Below are positions 7,945 through 18,674 of a stretch of 64,000 nucleotides of DNA, in pieces. Location: positions 325,424-389,423 of the forward strand of contig NZ_VJZZ01000001.1 of NCBI RefSeq assembly GCF_009659535.1. Direction: 5' to 3'. This DNA is from Aggregicoccus sp. 17bor-14. GTDB taxonomy: Bacteria; Myxococcota; Myxococcia; Myxococcales; Myxococcaceae. Every line of letters begins with the position of its first letter. Position 1 is the first letter of the stretch. The position numbers and the translations under genes are program-made. The notes below the pieces were generated by a model. That model was not told the DNA's origin, did no database searches, and worked only from the letters and a program-made list of their open reading frames with translations.

Positions 7945-9687
7945 ATGTCACGCGAAGAGCCCAAGCGCCCCGTCCGCTCGAAGAAGAGCCCCCCGCCCAG
8001 CAACGTCGTCGCCCTGCGGCCCTCCGCGCCGAAGGAGCCGGCGAAGCCGCAGCGGAAGCGCCCCGCGCGCCCCGCGCGCGAGCTCCCGACGGTAGAGACG
8101 GAGGCCGCCGAGGCCGCGCTCACCGAGATGGTGCGCCACCTCACCGGCAACGCAGGTCCCCTCGAGGCGCTGCGCGCGCAGCTGCAGACGGTGCACGCGC
8201 TCTTGCAGCCCAAGGCCTGCTACGTGGCGCGCTACGACGGCGAGCGCAAGCAGCTGCTCGTGGAGCACGTGCGCGGCCGCTACGACGCGCGCATCACCGC
8301 TGTGTCCCCGGACGAGGGCGTGCTGGGGCGCGCCTTCACGACGCGAACCATCCAGCGCGACGAGGACACCGTGGCGGTGCCCCTGGAGGGTGCGCACGGG
8401 GTGAACGGCTGCCTCGCGCTGCTCGCCCCGCGGCGCACGGCGAGTGACTCGCTGCTGAGCGCGCTCGCCGGTCAGCTCTCGGCGGCGTACGAGCTGGCGC
8501 GCCTGCGCGACGACAGCGCCCGGCGCGAGAAGGATCTGCAGACGGCGATCGCCGGCCTCAAGAGCCTCGAGGACAACCGCGACGAGCTGCTGGGCAACGT
8601 CTCGCACGACCTGAAGAACCCGCTCACCACCATCAAGGCGTACCTGGCGATGCTGGGGCGGCAGAAGCTGGGGGCGCTCTCCGAGGGGCAAGCCAAGGCC
8701 GTGCAGACCTGCGACCGCAGCGCCGACCGGATGCTGCGCATGGTGAACGACCTGCTGCTCATGTCGCGGCTGCAGAGCGGCAAGATGCAGCTGAACCAGC
8801 GCGCCTTCGGGCTCAAGGCGGTGGCCGAGGAGGTGGTGCGCGCGCTCGCGCCGCAGGCCGAGGCCGCGCGCGTGCGCCTCACCATCCCGCCCTGCACCGA
8901 GGTCTTCGTGCGCGGGGACCGCGAGCGCATCGCGGAAGCGATTGCCCACCTGGCCGAGCACGCGATGCACAACGGGGACGCCGACCGCAGCGTGGAGCTG
9001 CGCGTCTCCACCGAGGGCGGGCTCGCGCTCTTGAGCGTGAAGGACAACGGCCCGGGGCTCTCGTCCGAGGACCTGGAGCACCTCTTCGATCCCTTCTTCC
9101 GCGCCCAGCCGGGCACCCCCCGGGTCAACGGCGGCGGCGGGCTCGCACTGCCCCTGGTGGCCAAGATCCTGGGCCTGCACGGCGGCCGGGTGGACGCGAG
9201 CAGCACCCTGGGCGAGGGCACCACGCTGCAGCTCGCCCTGCCCATGTTCGCGGGCGCCGTGGCGAGCCCCCAGCCGGACGTGCCCGCCCCGAGCGCGGGC
9301 GGCATCCTCATCGTCGAGGACGACCGCGACTGCCGCGAGGTGCTGCAGCAGGTGCTCGAGGAGGAGGGCTACCGGGTGATGACGGCGGCGAACGGGGCCG
9401 CGGCGCGCGCCATCCTCTCGCACATCCGCCCCGCCATGGTGCTGCTGGACCTGCGCCTGAGCGAGGAGGACGGCCGCTCGGTGCTGCGCTTCATCCGCGG
9501 CGACGCGCACCTCGCGGAGGTGGCCGTGTACCTCATCTCGGGGGCCAGCGAGGTGGCCTCGCTCGCGTCTGCGGGCGGCCTCGAGCGCATCGACGGCTTC
9601 TTCGAGAAGCCCCTGCAGCTGCCCAAGCTGCTGGACACGGTGGCTGCGGTGGTGCGCCCCAGCCGCCGCTCGGCCGGGCTGCCCTGA
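7945..9687 (+). CDS. Hybrid sensor histidine kinase (GAF-HisKA-HATPase-REC)
   Basis: A 580-aa cytoplasmic hybrid kinase. A basic N-terminal tail (1-48) precedes a GAF-like sensor domain (about 50-190), a HisKA dimerisation helix with phospho-acceptor H221 (NVSHDLKNP), an ATPase domain with VKDNGPGL and a Gly-rich lid, and a C-terminal receiver domain with phospho-acceptor D502 (LLDLRLSEEDG). No membrane segment, so the stimulus is probably intracellular. The N-box normally carries a magnesium-binding Asn, but here reads HLAEHAMHNG with His at 339, so catalysis may be weak. No response regulator is adjacent, making it an orphan of the kind common in myxobacteria. Confidence 0.88.
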   Translation: MSREEPKRPVRSKKSPPPSNVVALRPSAPKEPAKPQRKRPARPARELPTVETEAAEAALTEMVRHLTGNAGPLEALRAQLQTVHALLQPKACYVARYDGERKQLLVEHVRGRYDARITAVSPDEGVLGRAFTTRTIQRDEDTVAVPLEGAHGVNGCLALLAPRRTASDSLLSALAGQLSAAYELARLRDDSARREKDLQTAIAGLKSLEDNRDELLGNVSHDLKNPLTTIKAYLAMLGRQKLGALSEGQAKAVQTCDRSADRMLRMVNDLLLMSRLQSGKMQLNQRAFGLKAVAEEVVRALAPQAEAARVRLTIPPCTEVFVRGDRERIAEAIAHLAEHAMHNGDADRSVELRVSTEGGLALLSVKDNGPGLSSEDLEHLFDPFFRAQPGTPRVNGGGGLALPLVAKILGLHGGRVDASSTLGEGTTLQLALPMFAGAVASPQPDVPAPSAGGILIVEDDRDCREVLQQVLEEEGYRVMTAANGAAARAILSHIRPAMVLLDLRLSEEDGRSVLRFIRGDAHLAEVAVYLISGASEVASLASAGGLERIDGFFEKPLQLPKLLDTVAAVVRPSRRSAGLP

Positions 9688-9694
9688 GCAGCAC

Positions 9695-9725
9695 GGGCAA
9701 CGGGCCCCCGATTCGCCCGCTGCCC
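9695..9725 (+). terminator. Stem-loop after the histidine kinase gene
   Basis: An 11-bp stem with one mismatch (9695-9705 with 9715-9725) and a 9-nt loop, 7 nt after the kinase stop and 32 nt before argS. It is followed by CAAACGCCC, not a U-run. It likely ends or attenuates transcription before argS. Confidence 0.45.
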
Positions 9726-9757
9726 AAACGCCCGGGGCTGTAGTATCCGCCCCGGTC

Positions 9758-11482
9758 ATGAGCACTCCCGTCTATCTTCGCTACCGCCGCGCCTTCTGCG
9801 AGGCGCTCGCCCAGGCGCTCGGGCTCCCGGTCTCCGACGTCGAGGCCCAGGTGAAGCCCGCCGAGCCGCCGCACGGCGACCTCTCCTTCCCCACCTTCGC
9901 GCTCGCCAAGCAGCAGAAGAAGGCGCCGCCGGCGATTGCCGCGGCGACGGCCGCCTCCGTGAAGGTGCCGGGCCTGGAGATCGCGGCGGCGGGCCCCTAC
10001 GTGAACGCGCGCTTCGCCGTGCAGCCCTTCACGCAGGAGGTCATCGACGCGGCCCGCGGCGCGGGGCTCGCGTACGGCGGGGGCGACGTGGGCGCGGGCA
10101 AGACGGTGGTCATCGACTACTCCTCGCCCAACATCGCCAAGCCCATCGCGTTCCACCACATCCGCTCGACGATGATCGGCCACAGCCTCGCGAACCTGCA
10201 CCGCGCGCTGGGCTACCGGGTGGAGGGCATCAACTACCTCGGTGACTGGGGCAAGCAGTTCGGTCTCGTCGCCGTGGGCTTCCAGGAGTACGGCGACCCG
10301 GCGCGCCGCAACGACATGGCGCACCTGGTGGAGGTGTACGTCAAGGCGAACGCGCGCGCGGAGAAGGAGCCCGCGTTCGACGAGCGCGCCCGCGACTTCT
10401 TTCGCCGCATGGAGGCCGGAGACCCCGAGGCGCTCGCGCTCTGGCAGCAGTTCCGCGACACCAGCCTCGCGGACTTCAAGCGCATCTACGCGCGCCTGGG
10501 CATCGAGTTCGAGCACTTCGAGGGCGAGAGCCGCTACCAGGGCAAGATGGACGCGGTCATCGACGAGATCGCGAAGAAGCCCGGGGTGAAGGAGTCCCAG
10601 GGCGCGCTCATCGTGGACCTGCCCTATGCCGAGGGCGAGCCGCCCGTGCTGCTCAAGAAGAACGACGGCTCCACGCTCTACGCCACGCGCGACCTGGCGG
10701 CGGCGCACGACCGCTGGGAGCGCTTCGGCTTCGAGAAGGCGCTGTACGTGGTGGCCAACGACCAGGCGCTGCACTTCCGCCAGGTGTTCGGCGTGCTCAA
10801 GGCCATGGGCCGCGAGTGGGCGGAGCGGCTGGTGCACCCGGGCTTCGGGCGCGTGCACGGGATGAGCACGCGCAAGGGCAACGTGGTGCTGCTCAGCCAG
10901 GTGCTGGACGAGGCGAAGAACCGCGCCCTGGAGAAGGTGAAGGAGAACCAGGCGGCGGGCCGCATCCACACGGAGGACGCGGAGAAGCTCGCCGAGCAGA
11001 TCGGCATCGGCGCGATCGTGTTCGGCGACCTGAAGAACCGCCGCACCACCGACTACACCTTCGACTGGGACGAGATGCTCAGCTTCGAGGGACACACCGG
11101 GCCCTACCTGCAGTACGCGCACGCGCGCGCCTGCAACATCCTCCTCAAGGGCGGCGGGGCGCCCGCGTCCTACGACGCGAGCCTGCTCACGCTCCCCGAG
11201 GAGCAGGCGGTGCTGCGCATCATCGCGCGGCTCCCGGTGGTGGTGCAGGAGGCGGCGGACCAGCTGGACGCGAGCCTCGTCTCGCGCCTGCTGCTGGACC
11301 TGGCGGCGGCCTTCAGCCGCTTCTACACGCTGGGCAACCAGGACCGCGACAAGCGCGTGCTGGTGGAGGGCGAGGAGAAGGCGGCGCTGCGCGCGGCGCG
11401 GCTCGCCCTGACGGATGCGACCCGGGTCACCCTTGCGGCGGGGCTCACGCTGCTGGGCGTGGCCACCCCCGACACGATGTAG
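9758..11482 (+). CDS. argS: Arginyl-tRNA synthetase
   Basis: Class I aminoacyl-tRNA synthetase charging tRNA-Arg, 574 aa. The N-terminal Arg-specific domain is followed by the HIGH-type signature SSPNIAKPIAFHHIRST around 125-141 and by NYLGDWGKQFG. FGRVHGMSTRKGNVV occupies the KMSKS region near 370, and the C-terminal DALR anticodon-binding helices contain FEGHTGPYLQYAHARA. The length is normal. The ATG follows a 70-nt gap after the kinase gene. The stop is immediately followed by the ribosome-binding site of the PlsB-like gene, so the two are probably co-transcribed. Confidence 0.96.
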   Translation: MSTPVYLRYRRAFCEALAQALGLPVSDVEAQVKPAEPPHGDLSFPTFALAKQQKKAPPAIAAATAASVKVPGLEIAAAGPYVNARFAVQPFTQEVIDAARGAGLAYGGGDVGAGKTVVIDYSSPNIAKPIAFHHIRSTMIGHSLANLHRALGYRVEGINYLGDWGKQFGLVAVGFQEYGDPARRNDMAHLVEVYVKANARAEKEPAFDERARDFFRRMEAGDPEALALWQQFRDTSLADFKRIYARLGIEFEHFEGESRYQGKMDAVIDEIAKKPGVKESQGALIVDLPYAEGEPPVLLKKNDGSTLYATRDLAAAHDRWERFGFEKALYVVANDQALHFRQVFGVLKAMGREWAERLVHPGFGRVHGMSTRKGNVVLLSQVLDEAKNRALEKVKENQAAGRIHTEDAEKLAEQIGIGAIVFGDLKNRRTTDYTFDWDEMLSFEGHTGPYLQYAHARACNILLKGGGAPASYDASLLTLPEEQAVLRIIARLPVVVQEAADQLDASLVSRLLLDLAAAFSRFYTLGNQDRDKRVLVEGEEKAALRAARLALTDATRVTLAAGLTLLGVATPDTM

Positions 11483-11495
11483 GAGGCAGCCCCCC

Positions 11496-14051
11496 GTGGA
11501 GAGCGCCGTGGTGCCCCAGGAGAGCCGCGAGCAGACCCTGAAGTGCGAGTTCGGGCCGGTGTCCCGCTGGCTCGGTGCGCGCTACTTCGACGGCGTGCGC
11601 TTCGCGCCCGAGGCCGAGGAGGAGCTGCGCGGCTTGAGCGAGCGCGGCTTCGTGGTCCACGTGATGCGCAGCACCGCGTGGATCAACTTCCTGTACCTCG
11701 CGTGGGCCATGGTGCGCCGGGGGCTGCCCGCGGTGCGCGCGGTGGTGAACCTGCGCCCCTGGTTCACCCGCCCCTTCGTGCGCACCGCGCAGCGCGGCGA
11801 CTACGACGTGCGCTTCACCTACGCCCGGCGCCAGAGCGGCAGCGGCCTCATCTTCCTCAAGAAGACCGCCCTGCTCACGCCCGAGGGCAAGGACATCACC
11901 GAGAACCCCTTCCCGGCGCTGGTGGCGATGGCGCGGCGCACGGACACGGCCGTGTTCCTCGTGCCCGAGCTCTTCGTCTGGGAGAAGCGCACCAGCCGGC
12001 TCAAGCCGAGCCTCATGGACATGGTGTTCGGGAGCCCCGAGGCCCCGGGCTTCGTGCACTCGATGGTGGCCTTCTTCCGCAACTACAAGCGGGCCCAGTT
12101 CCGGGTGGGCGAGCCCATCGACCTGCAGCGCTTCATCCGCGAGAACCCGAGCGACTCGGACGAGCTCATCGCGCGCAAGGTGCGCAGCGCCCTGCACCAC
12201 CACCTGTCGCGCGAGACGCGTGCGGTGTTCGGCCCTCCGGCCAAGAGCACCGACCGGCTCATCCGAGAGACCCTGCGCGACCGCGTGCTGCGCGAGAGCC
12301 TCGAGGAGGTGGCCAAGGCGAGCGGCCGCCGGATGGAGAGCGTGGAGCGAGAGGCGAAGCGCGACCTGGAGGCGATCGCCGCGCGCCCCGGTCCCACGGC
12401 GCTGGCCATCGCCTCGCCCATCCTCGACTGGGTGTTCAGCCGCATCTACGACGGCATCGACGTGGACGAGCGCGGGCTCGAGCGCGCGCTGCGGGCTGCG
12501 CGCGGCGCCCCCGTGGTGGTGTGCCCGTCGCACAAGAGCCACGTGGACTACCTCATCCTCGCGTGGGTGCTGTTCAAGCGCGGCTACAAGCCGCCGCTGG
12601 TGGCCGCCGGCGCGAACCTGAGCTTCTGGCCCCTGGGGCCGTTCCTGCGGCGCGCGGGCGCCTTCTTCCTGCGCCGCTCGTTCAAGGACGACAAGGTGTA
12701 TGCGGCGGCCTTCCGCGCCTACATCAAGAAGCTCATCCACGACGGCATCCACCAGGAGTTCTTCCCGGAGGGTGGACGCTCGCGCACCGGCAAGCTGCTG
12801 CAGCCGCGCCTGGGCATGTTCAGCTGGCAGGTGGACGCGCTGCTCGAGCGCGCCAACAGCGACATCATCTACGTGCCCGTCTCCATCGACTACGAGAAGG
12901 TGGTGGAGTCCAGCTCGTACTCGAAGGAGCTCGCGGGCGGCGAGAAGAAGCCCGAGGACCTCAAGGCGCTGCTCACCGCGCCCAAGGTGCTCACCGCGCG
13001 CTACGGCCGCATCCACCTCACCTTCGACGAGCCCGTCTCGCTCGTGGAGTTGATGAAGGCGCGCGGGCTCTCGCTCGACGCCGGCGTGGACGAGGAGCAG
13101 AAGAAGGGCCTGGTGCGCGCGCTGAGCAACCGCGTGATGTACGGCATCGGGAAGGTGTCCACCGTGACGCCCAACGCGCTGGTCAGCGCCGCGCTGCTCG
13201 CGGGCTCGCACCGCGGCACCGGCATGCGCCGCGCACAGGTGGGCGACCGCATCCGCACCCTGCGCCGCATCGCCGGTGAGGAGGGCGCGCCGCTCTCGCA
13301 CATCCTGCGCAACTCGCCGAGCGATCCCGAGGCGCTGGGGGCCATCCAGGAGGCGGGCCGCAGCTTTGCCTCGGACGGGCTCATCCGCACCCGCGAGGTG
13401 GAAGGAGAGCTGCTCTACGAGCCGGTGCCCGAGCGCCGCCCCGAGCTGGCCTTCTACAAGAACACGCTGATGAACCTGCTCGCGCCCCGCAGCCTCGTGG
13501 CGCACGCAGTGCTCGCGGGCGCCCCCGCCTCGCAGGCCCAGGTGAAGGAGCGCGCGCTGTTCCTCTCGCGCCTCTTCAAGCTCGAGTTCATGTACCGGGT
13601 GGGCGCGAGCTTCGACATCCTCTTCACCGAGGCCGTCGAGGCCCTGGTGCGCATGGGCCTGGTGCTGCGCACCGACGACGCGCTCGCCATCGCGCCCGAG
13701 GCGCACGCCCTGCCGGACCTGGACTTCCTGGCGGAGCTGCTTCGCGACTACCTCGAGGCCTACCTGCTCGCGTACCAGATGCTGGAGGAGGTGGCGGCGG
13801 GAACGGTCACCGAGCGCAAGGGCTTCGTGCGCGCCGCGCTGGATGCGGGCCGCGCCGCGCTGCAGTCGGGCAAGCTGCTCGCGCCCGAGGCGCTGTCCAA
13901 GCCCACGCTGGAGAACGCGCTCGCGTACCTCCTCGACCAGCGGCTGCTGGTGGAGGAGGACAAGAAGCTGCGGCTCGGTCCGGCCGCGCAGGACGCCGCG
14001 GCGCGCGCCCAGCGCCGCGCAGAGATCGCCCGCTTCCTCGAGCGCGGCTGA
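11496..14051 (+). CDS. plsB: Glycerol-3-phosphate acyltransferase, PlsB-type, with degenerate N-terminal repeat
   Basis: A predicted 851-aa acyltransferase for the first acylation step of phospholipid synthesis. The active domain has HKSHVDY at 346-352 (the HX4D pair is H346/D351) and FFPEGGRSRTG at 422-432 for glycerol phosphate binding, both typical of PlsB. The N-terminal segment 52-94 resembles the active segment 335-380 in length and hydrophobic pattern, but the catalytic His and Asp are replaced by Trp62 and Asn64, suggesting a duplicated inactive domain. The GTG start at 11496 has a perfect AGGAGG 9 nt upstream, right after the argS stop; the open frame extends further but overlaps argS. 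Confidence 0.85.
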   Translation: MESAVVPQESREQTLKCEFGPVSRWLGARYFDGVRFAPEAEEELRGLSERGFVVHVMRSTAWINFLYLAWAMVRRGLPAVRAVVNLRPWFTRPFVRTAQRGDYDVRFTYARRQSGSGLIFLKKTALLTPEGKDITENPFPALVAMARRTDTAVFLVPELFVWEKRTSRLKPSLMDMVFGSPEAPGFVHSMVAFFRNYKRAQFRVGEPIDLQRFIRENPSDSDELIARKVRSALHHHLSRETRAVFGPPAKSTDRLIRETLRDRVLRESLEEVAKASGRRMESVEREAKRDLEAIAARPGPTALAIASPILDWVFSRIYDGIDVDERGLERALRAARGAPVVVCPSHKSHVDYLILAWVLFKRGYKPPLVAAGANLSFWPLGPFLRRAGAFFLRRSFKDDKVYAAAFRAYIKKLIHDGIHQEFFPEGGRSRTGKLLQPRLGMFSWQVDALLERANSDIIYVPVSIDYEKVVESSSYSKELAGGEKKPEDLKALLTAPKVLTARYGRIHLTFDEPVSLVELMKARGLSLDAGVDEEQKKGLVRALSNRVMYGIGKVSTVTPNALVSAALLAGSHRGTGMRRAQVGDRIRTLRRIAGEEGAPLSHILRNSPSDPEALGAIQEAGRSFASDGLIRTREVEGELLYEPVPERRPELAFYKNTLMNLLAPRSLVAHAVLAGAPASQAQVKERALFLSRLFKLEFMYRVGASFDILFTEAVEALVRMGLVLRTDDALAIAPEAHALPDLDFLAELLRDYLEAYLLAYQMLEEVAAGTVTERKGFVRAALDAGRAALQSGKLLAPEALSKPTLENALAYLLDQRLLVEEDKKLRLGPAAQDAAARAQRRAEIARFLERG

Positions 14052-14077
14052 CGCAGCACTGCCCAAGGAGTCCCCCG

Positions 14078-15250
14078 GTGGATGAGCTCCCCTCCAGCCC
14101 CTCCGCGCCAGAGCCCCCCGGGCTCGTGCGCGTGCGCAGCGCGCGGTGGCTCGCGGTGCTCTCGACGCTCATCGTCCTGGTGCTCTACGGGACGGTGGGC
14201 TTCGCGGTGCAGTCGCTGAACATCCCCTTCGGGCTGTGGTTCACCGAGGTCTTCGTCTTCCTCGCGGTGGGCTGGGTGATGCTGCGCCGCACCGGGCGGC
14301 CTCCCGTGGCCTACACGCACCTCGAGCCGCGGGGTTGGGGGCTCCTGGCATTCGGCTTCGCCCTGGGGCTCGCCAACTTCTTCGCCTTCGTGGTGCCCAT
14401 CCAGTTCGCCGCGCAGGCGCTCGCGCCCGAGTCCTGGAAGGTGATGGACGTGAGCCAGATCTTCCGGGGACAGACCTCCCTGGAGCTCGCGCTGATCATC
14501 GGCGCGGTGAGCATCGCCGCGCCGGTGTGCGAGGAGTTCTTCTTCCGCGGCGTGCTGCAGCAGGGCCTCATGCCGCCGGCCTTCTCGCCCCAGCGCGCCG
14601 TGCTCCTCACCGCCGTGGTCTTCAGCGCGTTCCACATGGACCCCGTGGGCTTCCTCGCCCGCGTGGAGCTGGGCATGCTGTTCGGCCTGCTGCTGTTGCG
14701 CACCGGCTCGCTGTGGCCGGGCATCGCCGCGCACTCGGCGAACAACCTCATCTCCACCCTGCTCTACTTCGCTGCCGAGCGCGTCGGCGCCGGAGCGAAG
14801 GTGCAGGCGCAGGCCGAGGCGGCGTCCCCCCTCATGCAGGTGCTCGCGCCCGTGGTCATGGTGCTGCTGGGCATGGCCTGCTTCTTCGGGCTGCTGCTCG
14901 CTGCGCGCCGGCATCCGTCCTTCTGGCGCCCCGGCTCCCCGGAGCGGGTCGCCGCCGAGGCGCTGCCTGCGCCCTCGCTCGCGCGGCTCATCGCACCGTG
15001 GGTGCTCGCGGCGACCGCGGCCATCGGGGGGCTGGTGCTCGTGGACTCCCGGGGCCTGGAGCTGCAGCAGGTGGACCTGCGCATCCCGCTGCAGCCGCTC
15101 GCGGACGATGCGCCGGACGCGGCGCAGGCCGAGCGCACGGCGCTGCGGGAGCTGCGCGCAAAGGTGCGCCGCGGGGAGGCGCCCCTGAGCGAGTACCGCA
15201 CCGAGCGCGCGCGGCTGAAGGAGCGCGAGCGCGGGGCGGCGCTGCACTGA
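14078..15250 (+). CDS. CPBP-family intramembrane glutamic endopeptidase
   Basis: A 390-aa polytopic membrane protein of the CAAX/Abi (CPBP, Rce1-like) protease family. The three active-site motifs are present: EEFFFR at 152-157, FSAFH with H186, and HSANN with H219 and N222/N223. About eight hydrophobic helices are spread over residues 27-310, and a soluble C-terminal helix rich in Arg and Glu follows. The substrate is unknown; relatives cut prenylated proteins, anti-sigma factors or bacteriocin-related peptides. The GTG start has AAGGAG 7 nt upstream. It lies 26 nt after plsB, so it probably belongs to the argS-plsB transcript. Confidence 0.85.
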   Translation: MDELPSSPSAPEPPGLVRVRSARWLAVLSTLIVLVLYGTVGFAVQSLNIPFGLWFTEVFVFLAVGWVMLRRTGRPPVAYTHLEPRGWGLLAFGFALGLANFFAFVVPIQFAAQALAPESWKVMDVSQIFRGQTSLELALIIGAVSIAAPVCEEFFFRGVLQQGLMPPAFSPQRAVLLTAVVFSAFHMDPVGFLARVELGMLFGLLLLRTGSLWPGIAAHSANNLISTLLYFAAERVGAGAKVQAQAEAASPLMQVLAPVVMVLLGMACFFGLLLAARRHPSFWRPGSPERVAAEALPAPSLARLIAPWVLAATAAIGGLVLVDSRGLELQQVDLRIPLQPLADDAPDAAQAERTALRELRAKVRRGEAPLSEYRTERARLKERERGAALH

Positions 15251-15279
15251 TAGGGGCGCAGCTTCGCCCGGCTCCCTCA

Positions 15280-15318
15280 CCCCGAGCCGCTCCCAAGGTG
15301 GAGCGGGAGCACTCGGGG
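15280..15318. terminator. Bidirectional terminator between convergent genes
   Basis: Nested inverted repeats: CCCCGAG 15280-15286 pairs with CTCGGGG 15312-15318, and CCGCTCC 15287-15293 with GGAGCGG 15300-15306 around a CAAGGT loop; a 5-nt bulge separates the arms on one side. It occupies the gap between the CPBP gene and the convergent small gene, where a shared terminator is expected. No U-tract on either strand. Confidence 0.55.
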
Positions 15319-15320
15319 AC

Positions 15321-15532
15321 TTACGTGAAGCGGTAGCCGTTCACGCGCAGCAGCGGACCGACCATGGCGGCGGTGACGCCGCCTCGGTCCACCTCGCCGT
15401 CGATCTCCACGCGCTTGCCGTCCTTCTTCAGGCCGCGATCTCCCCCGGCCAGCGCGTAGGTGCGGCCGTCGTCAGCCTCGAGCACCCAGACGCCCGTCTC
15501 GATGTCCCGGAACACCACCCGCCCGCTGAGCT

Positions 15533-15536
<4 letters not shown>
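15321..15536 (-). CDS. Small conserved-looking protein coupled to the subtilase gene
   Basis: A 71-aa protein, MKLSGRVVFRDIETG at the start and GPLLRVNGYRFT at the end, with a pattern of short beta strands (GVWVLEADDGRTYAL, KRVEIDGEVD) suggestive of a small OB-fold-like barrel. There is no signal peptide, membrane segment or cysteine. Its ATG overlaps the subtilase stop as ATGA, so it is translationally coupled to that gene and may modulate it, but no function is recognised. It is shorter than the longest open frame here because the rest of that frame is antisense or shadow sequence inside the protease gene. Confidence 0.65.
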
Positions 15537-17392
<1,856 letters not shown>

Positions 17393-17488
17393 GAGCGAAC
17401 TCCTTCCAGCGAGCCTACGAACGGGCCGGGAAACGATTGGGTCTGCGCCTGCGCCTGCCTGGCTCCCCTCCCCTTCTCCCTAGAGAAT

Positions 17489-18154
17489 TCAGGAGGTTAT
17501 GTCAGGCGCGCCGCTCAGGCGCTGCAGCCACTCGGCGACGAGGTGTCCGATGACGGGCAGGTTCCTGGGGAAGGTGGGGGCGGCGTCGGAGACGAGCTCC
17601 AGGCGGCCCCCCGCCTCGGACACCGCCTCCGCCATGGCTGCGCTCTCGCGCCGGTCGCCGCCCGCCCAGGCGATGACCAGGAGCGGCACCCGCACGCGCG
17701 CCAGGGCCCCCAGGGGCACGTCCCGGGGCTCGACGAGGGCGAGCGCGCAGGGCTCGGCGCGGCGCGCGAGGAGCGCGAGGGCGACCGGAGCGCTGCCGTG
17801 CAGGGCGGCGAGGGCGGCCGCGGGGCCGCGCGCGTTCTCGAGCGCCACGTCCAGCGCTGCCGCGGCGTCCCGGCCGAGCGCCTCCTGGTCGCCGCGCGCA
17901 CCCTGGCTCGCCCCGACGCCGCGGTAGTTGAAGCGCAGGGTCGCGTGGCCCGCGCGGGCCGCCGCGAAGGCGAGCTCGGCGGCGAGGACGTGGTCCATGC
18001 CGCCCCCCTCCTCCGGGCGCGGCGGCAGGATGAGCAGCGGCGGCTGGCGCTCGCCCCGGTGGGCGGTGCCCTCCATGACCTCGGAGGCCGGACCCGCGCC
18101 GGTGTCCACGGGGATGAGGGTGGAGCGCTCCAGGAACTGGCCCTTGAGCACCAT
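17489..18154 (-). CDS. Alpha/beta-hydrolase-fold protein with degenerate nucleophile elbow
   Basis: A 221-aa cytoplasmic protein. LLILPPRPEEGGGMDH corresponds to strand 3 and the oxyanion region, and FNYRGVGASQG at about 75-85 is a common hydrolase motif. The expected GxSxG nucleophile reads ALHGSAPVALAL, which keeps Gly-Ser but loses the second Gly. VPLLVIAWAGGDRRES marks the acid strand and VIGHLVAEW the histidine. Activity is therefore uncertain; the closest architecture is the dienelactone hydrolase/KANL3-Tex30-like group. It lies 4 nt after the lipoprotein gene and probably in the same operon. Confidence 0.7.
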   Translation of the reverse strand: MVLKGQFLERSTLIPVDTGAGPASEVMEGTAHRGERQPPLLILPPRPEEGGGMDHVLAAELAFAAARAGHATLRFNYRGVGASQGARGDQEALGRDAAAALDVALENARGPAAALAALHGSAPVALALLARRAEPCALALVEPRDVPLGALARVRVPLLVIAWAGGDRRESAAMAEAVSEAGGRLELVSDAAPTFPRNLPVIGHLVAEWLQRLSGAPDITS

Positions 18155-18158
18155 GGCG

Positions 18159-18662
18159 CTAGTCCTCGCGCGGCTCGTCGCGCGCGGTGAAGGCCAGGGT
18201 CGCGGCGCACTTCACCCCGGCAGTGTCGCTCGCGCTCAGCTCGAGCGTGCCTCGGGCGAGCGCGCCGCGCTCGGTGAAGGTCACGCGCACCACGCGCGAG
18301 CGCAGCTTCTGGTCGTTGGCGTCGAGGTCCAGGCGCTCCGCCTCGAAGACCTCGCCGGTGCCCGCGATGGCGCCGGGCGCCTGGATGACCGGGGCATCTC
18401 CGAGCACCCAGCCACCCGGAGGCGACTCAAGCTCGAGGTAGGCGCGCCCGCCGTCCGCGTCCCACAGCGTCCAGCGCAGCGCCTGGAAGCCGTTGTCGCG
18501 GGGGCGCTCGGCGGGGAGCACGCCGCCCTTGTAGCAGGAGGCCTCCAGGCGCGAGAGCGGCGCCGCGTCCACGGCGACGAGGTAGTGGCGCACCTGGGTG
18601 TCGCCGCAGCCGGCGCCGAGCGAGGCGAGCAGCAGCAGCGCGGGCAGGAGGGAGCGGGACAT
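18159..18662 (-). CDS. Predicted lipoprotein of unknown function
   Basis: A 167-aa protein with signal peptide and lipobox LGAGC (Cys19). Two further cysteines (CYKGG and VKCAA) could form a disulfide in the periplasm. The mature part is predicted mostly beta, with alternating strands such as RAYLELESPPGGWVL and GTLELSASDTAGVKC. No known domain was recognised. It is located 12 nt after the methyltransferase gene and 4 nt before the hydrolase gene on the same strand, so it is expressed with a mix of housekeeping functions. Confidence 0.75.
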   Translation of the reverse strand: MSRSLLPALLLLASLGAGCGDTQVRHYLVAVDAAPLSRLEASCYKGGVLPAERPRDNGFQALRWTLWDADGGRAYLELESPPGGWVLGDAPVIQAPGAIAGTGEVFEAERLDLDANDQKLRSRVVRVTFTERGALARGTLELSASDTAGVKCAATLAFTARDEPRED

Positions 18663-18674
18663 GGGAGGGGTCTC

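Noticed and set aside
17393-17488. Intrinsic terminator between the alpha/beta hydrolase and subtilase genes
   Set aside because: Only a 5-bp TTCTC/GAGAA stem with short flanking pairs and no U-tract; too weak to list as a feature.
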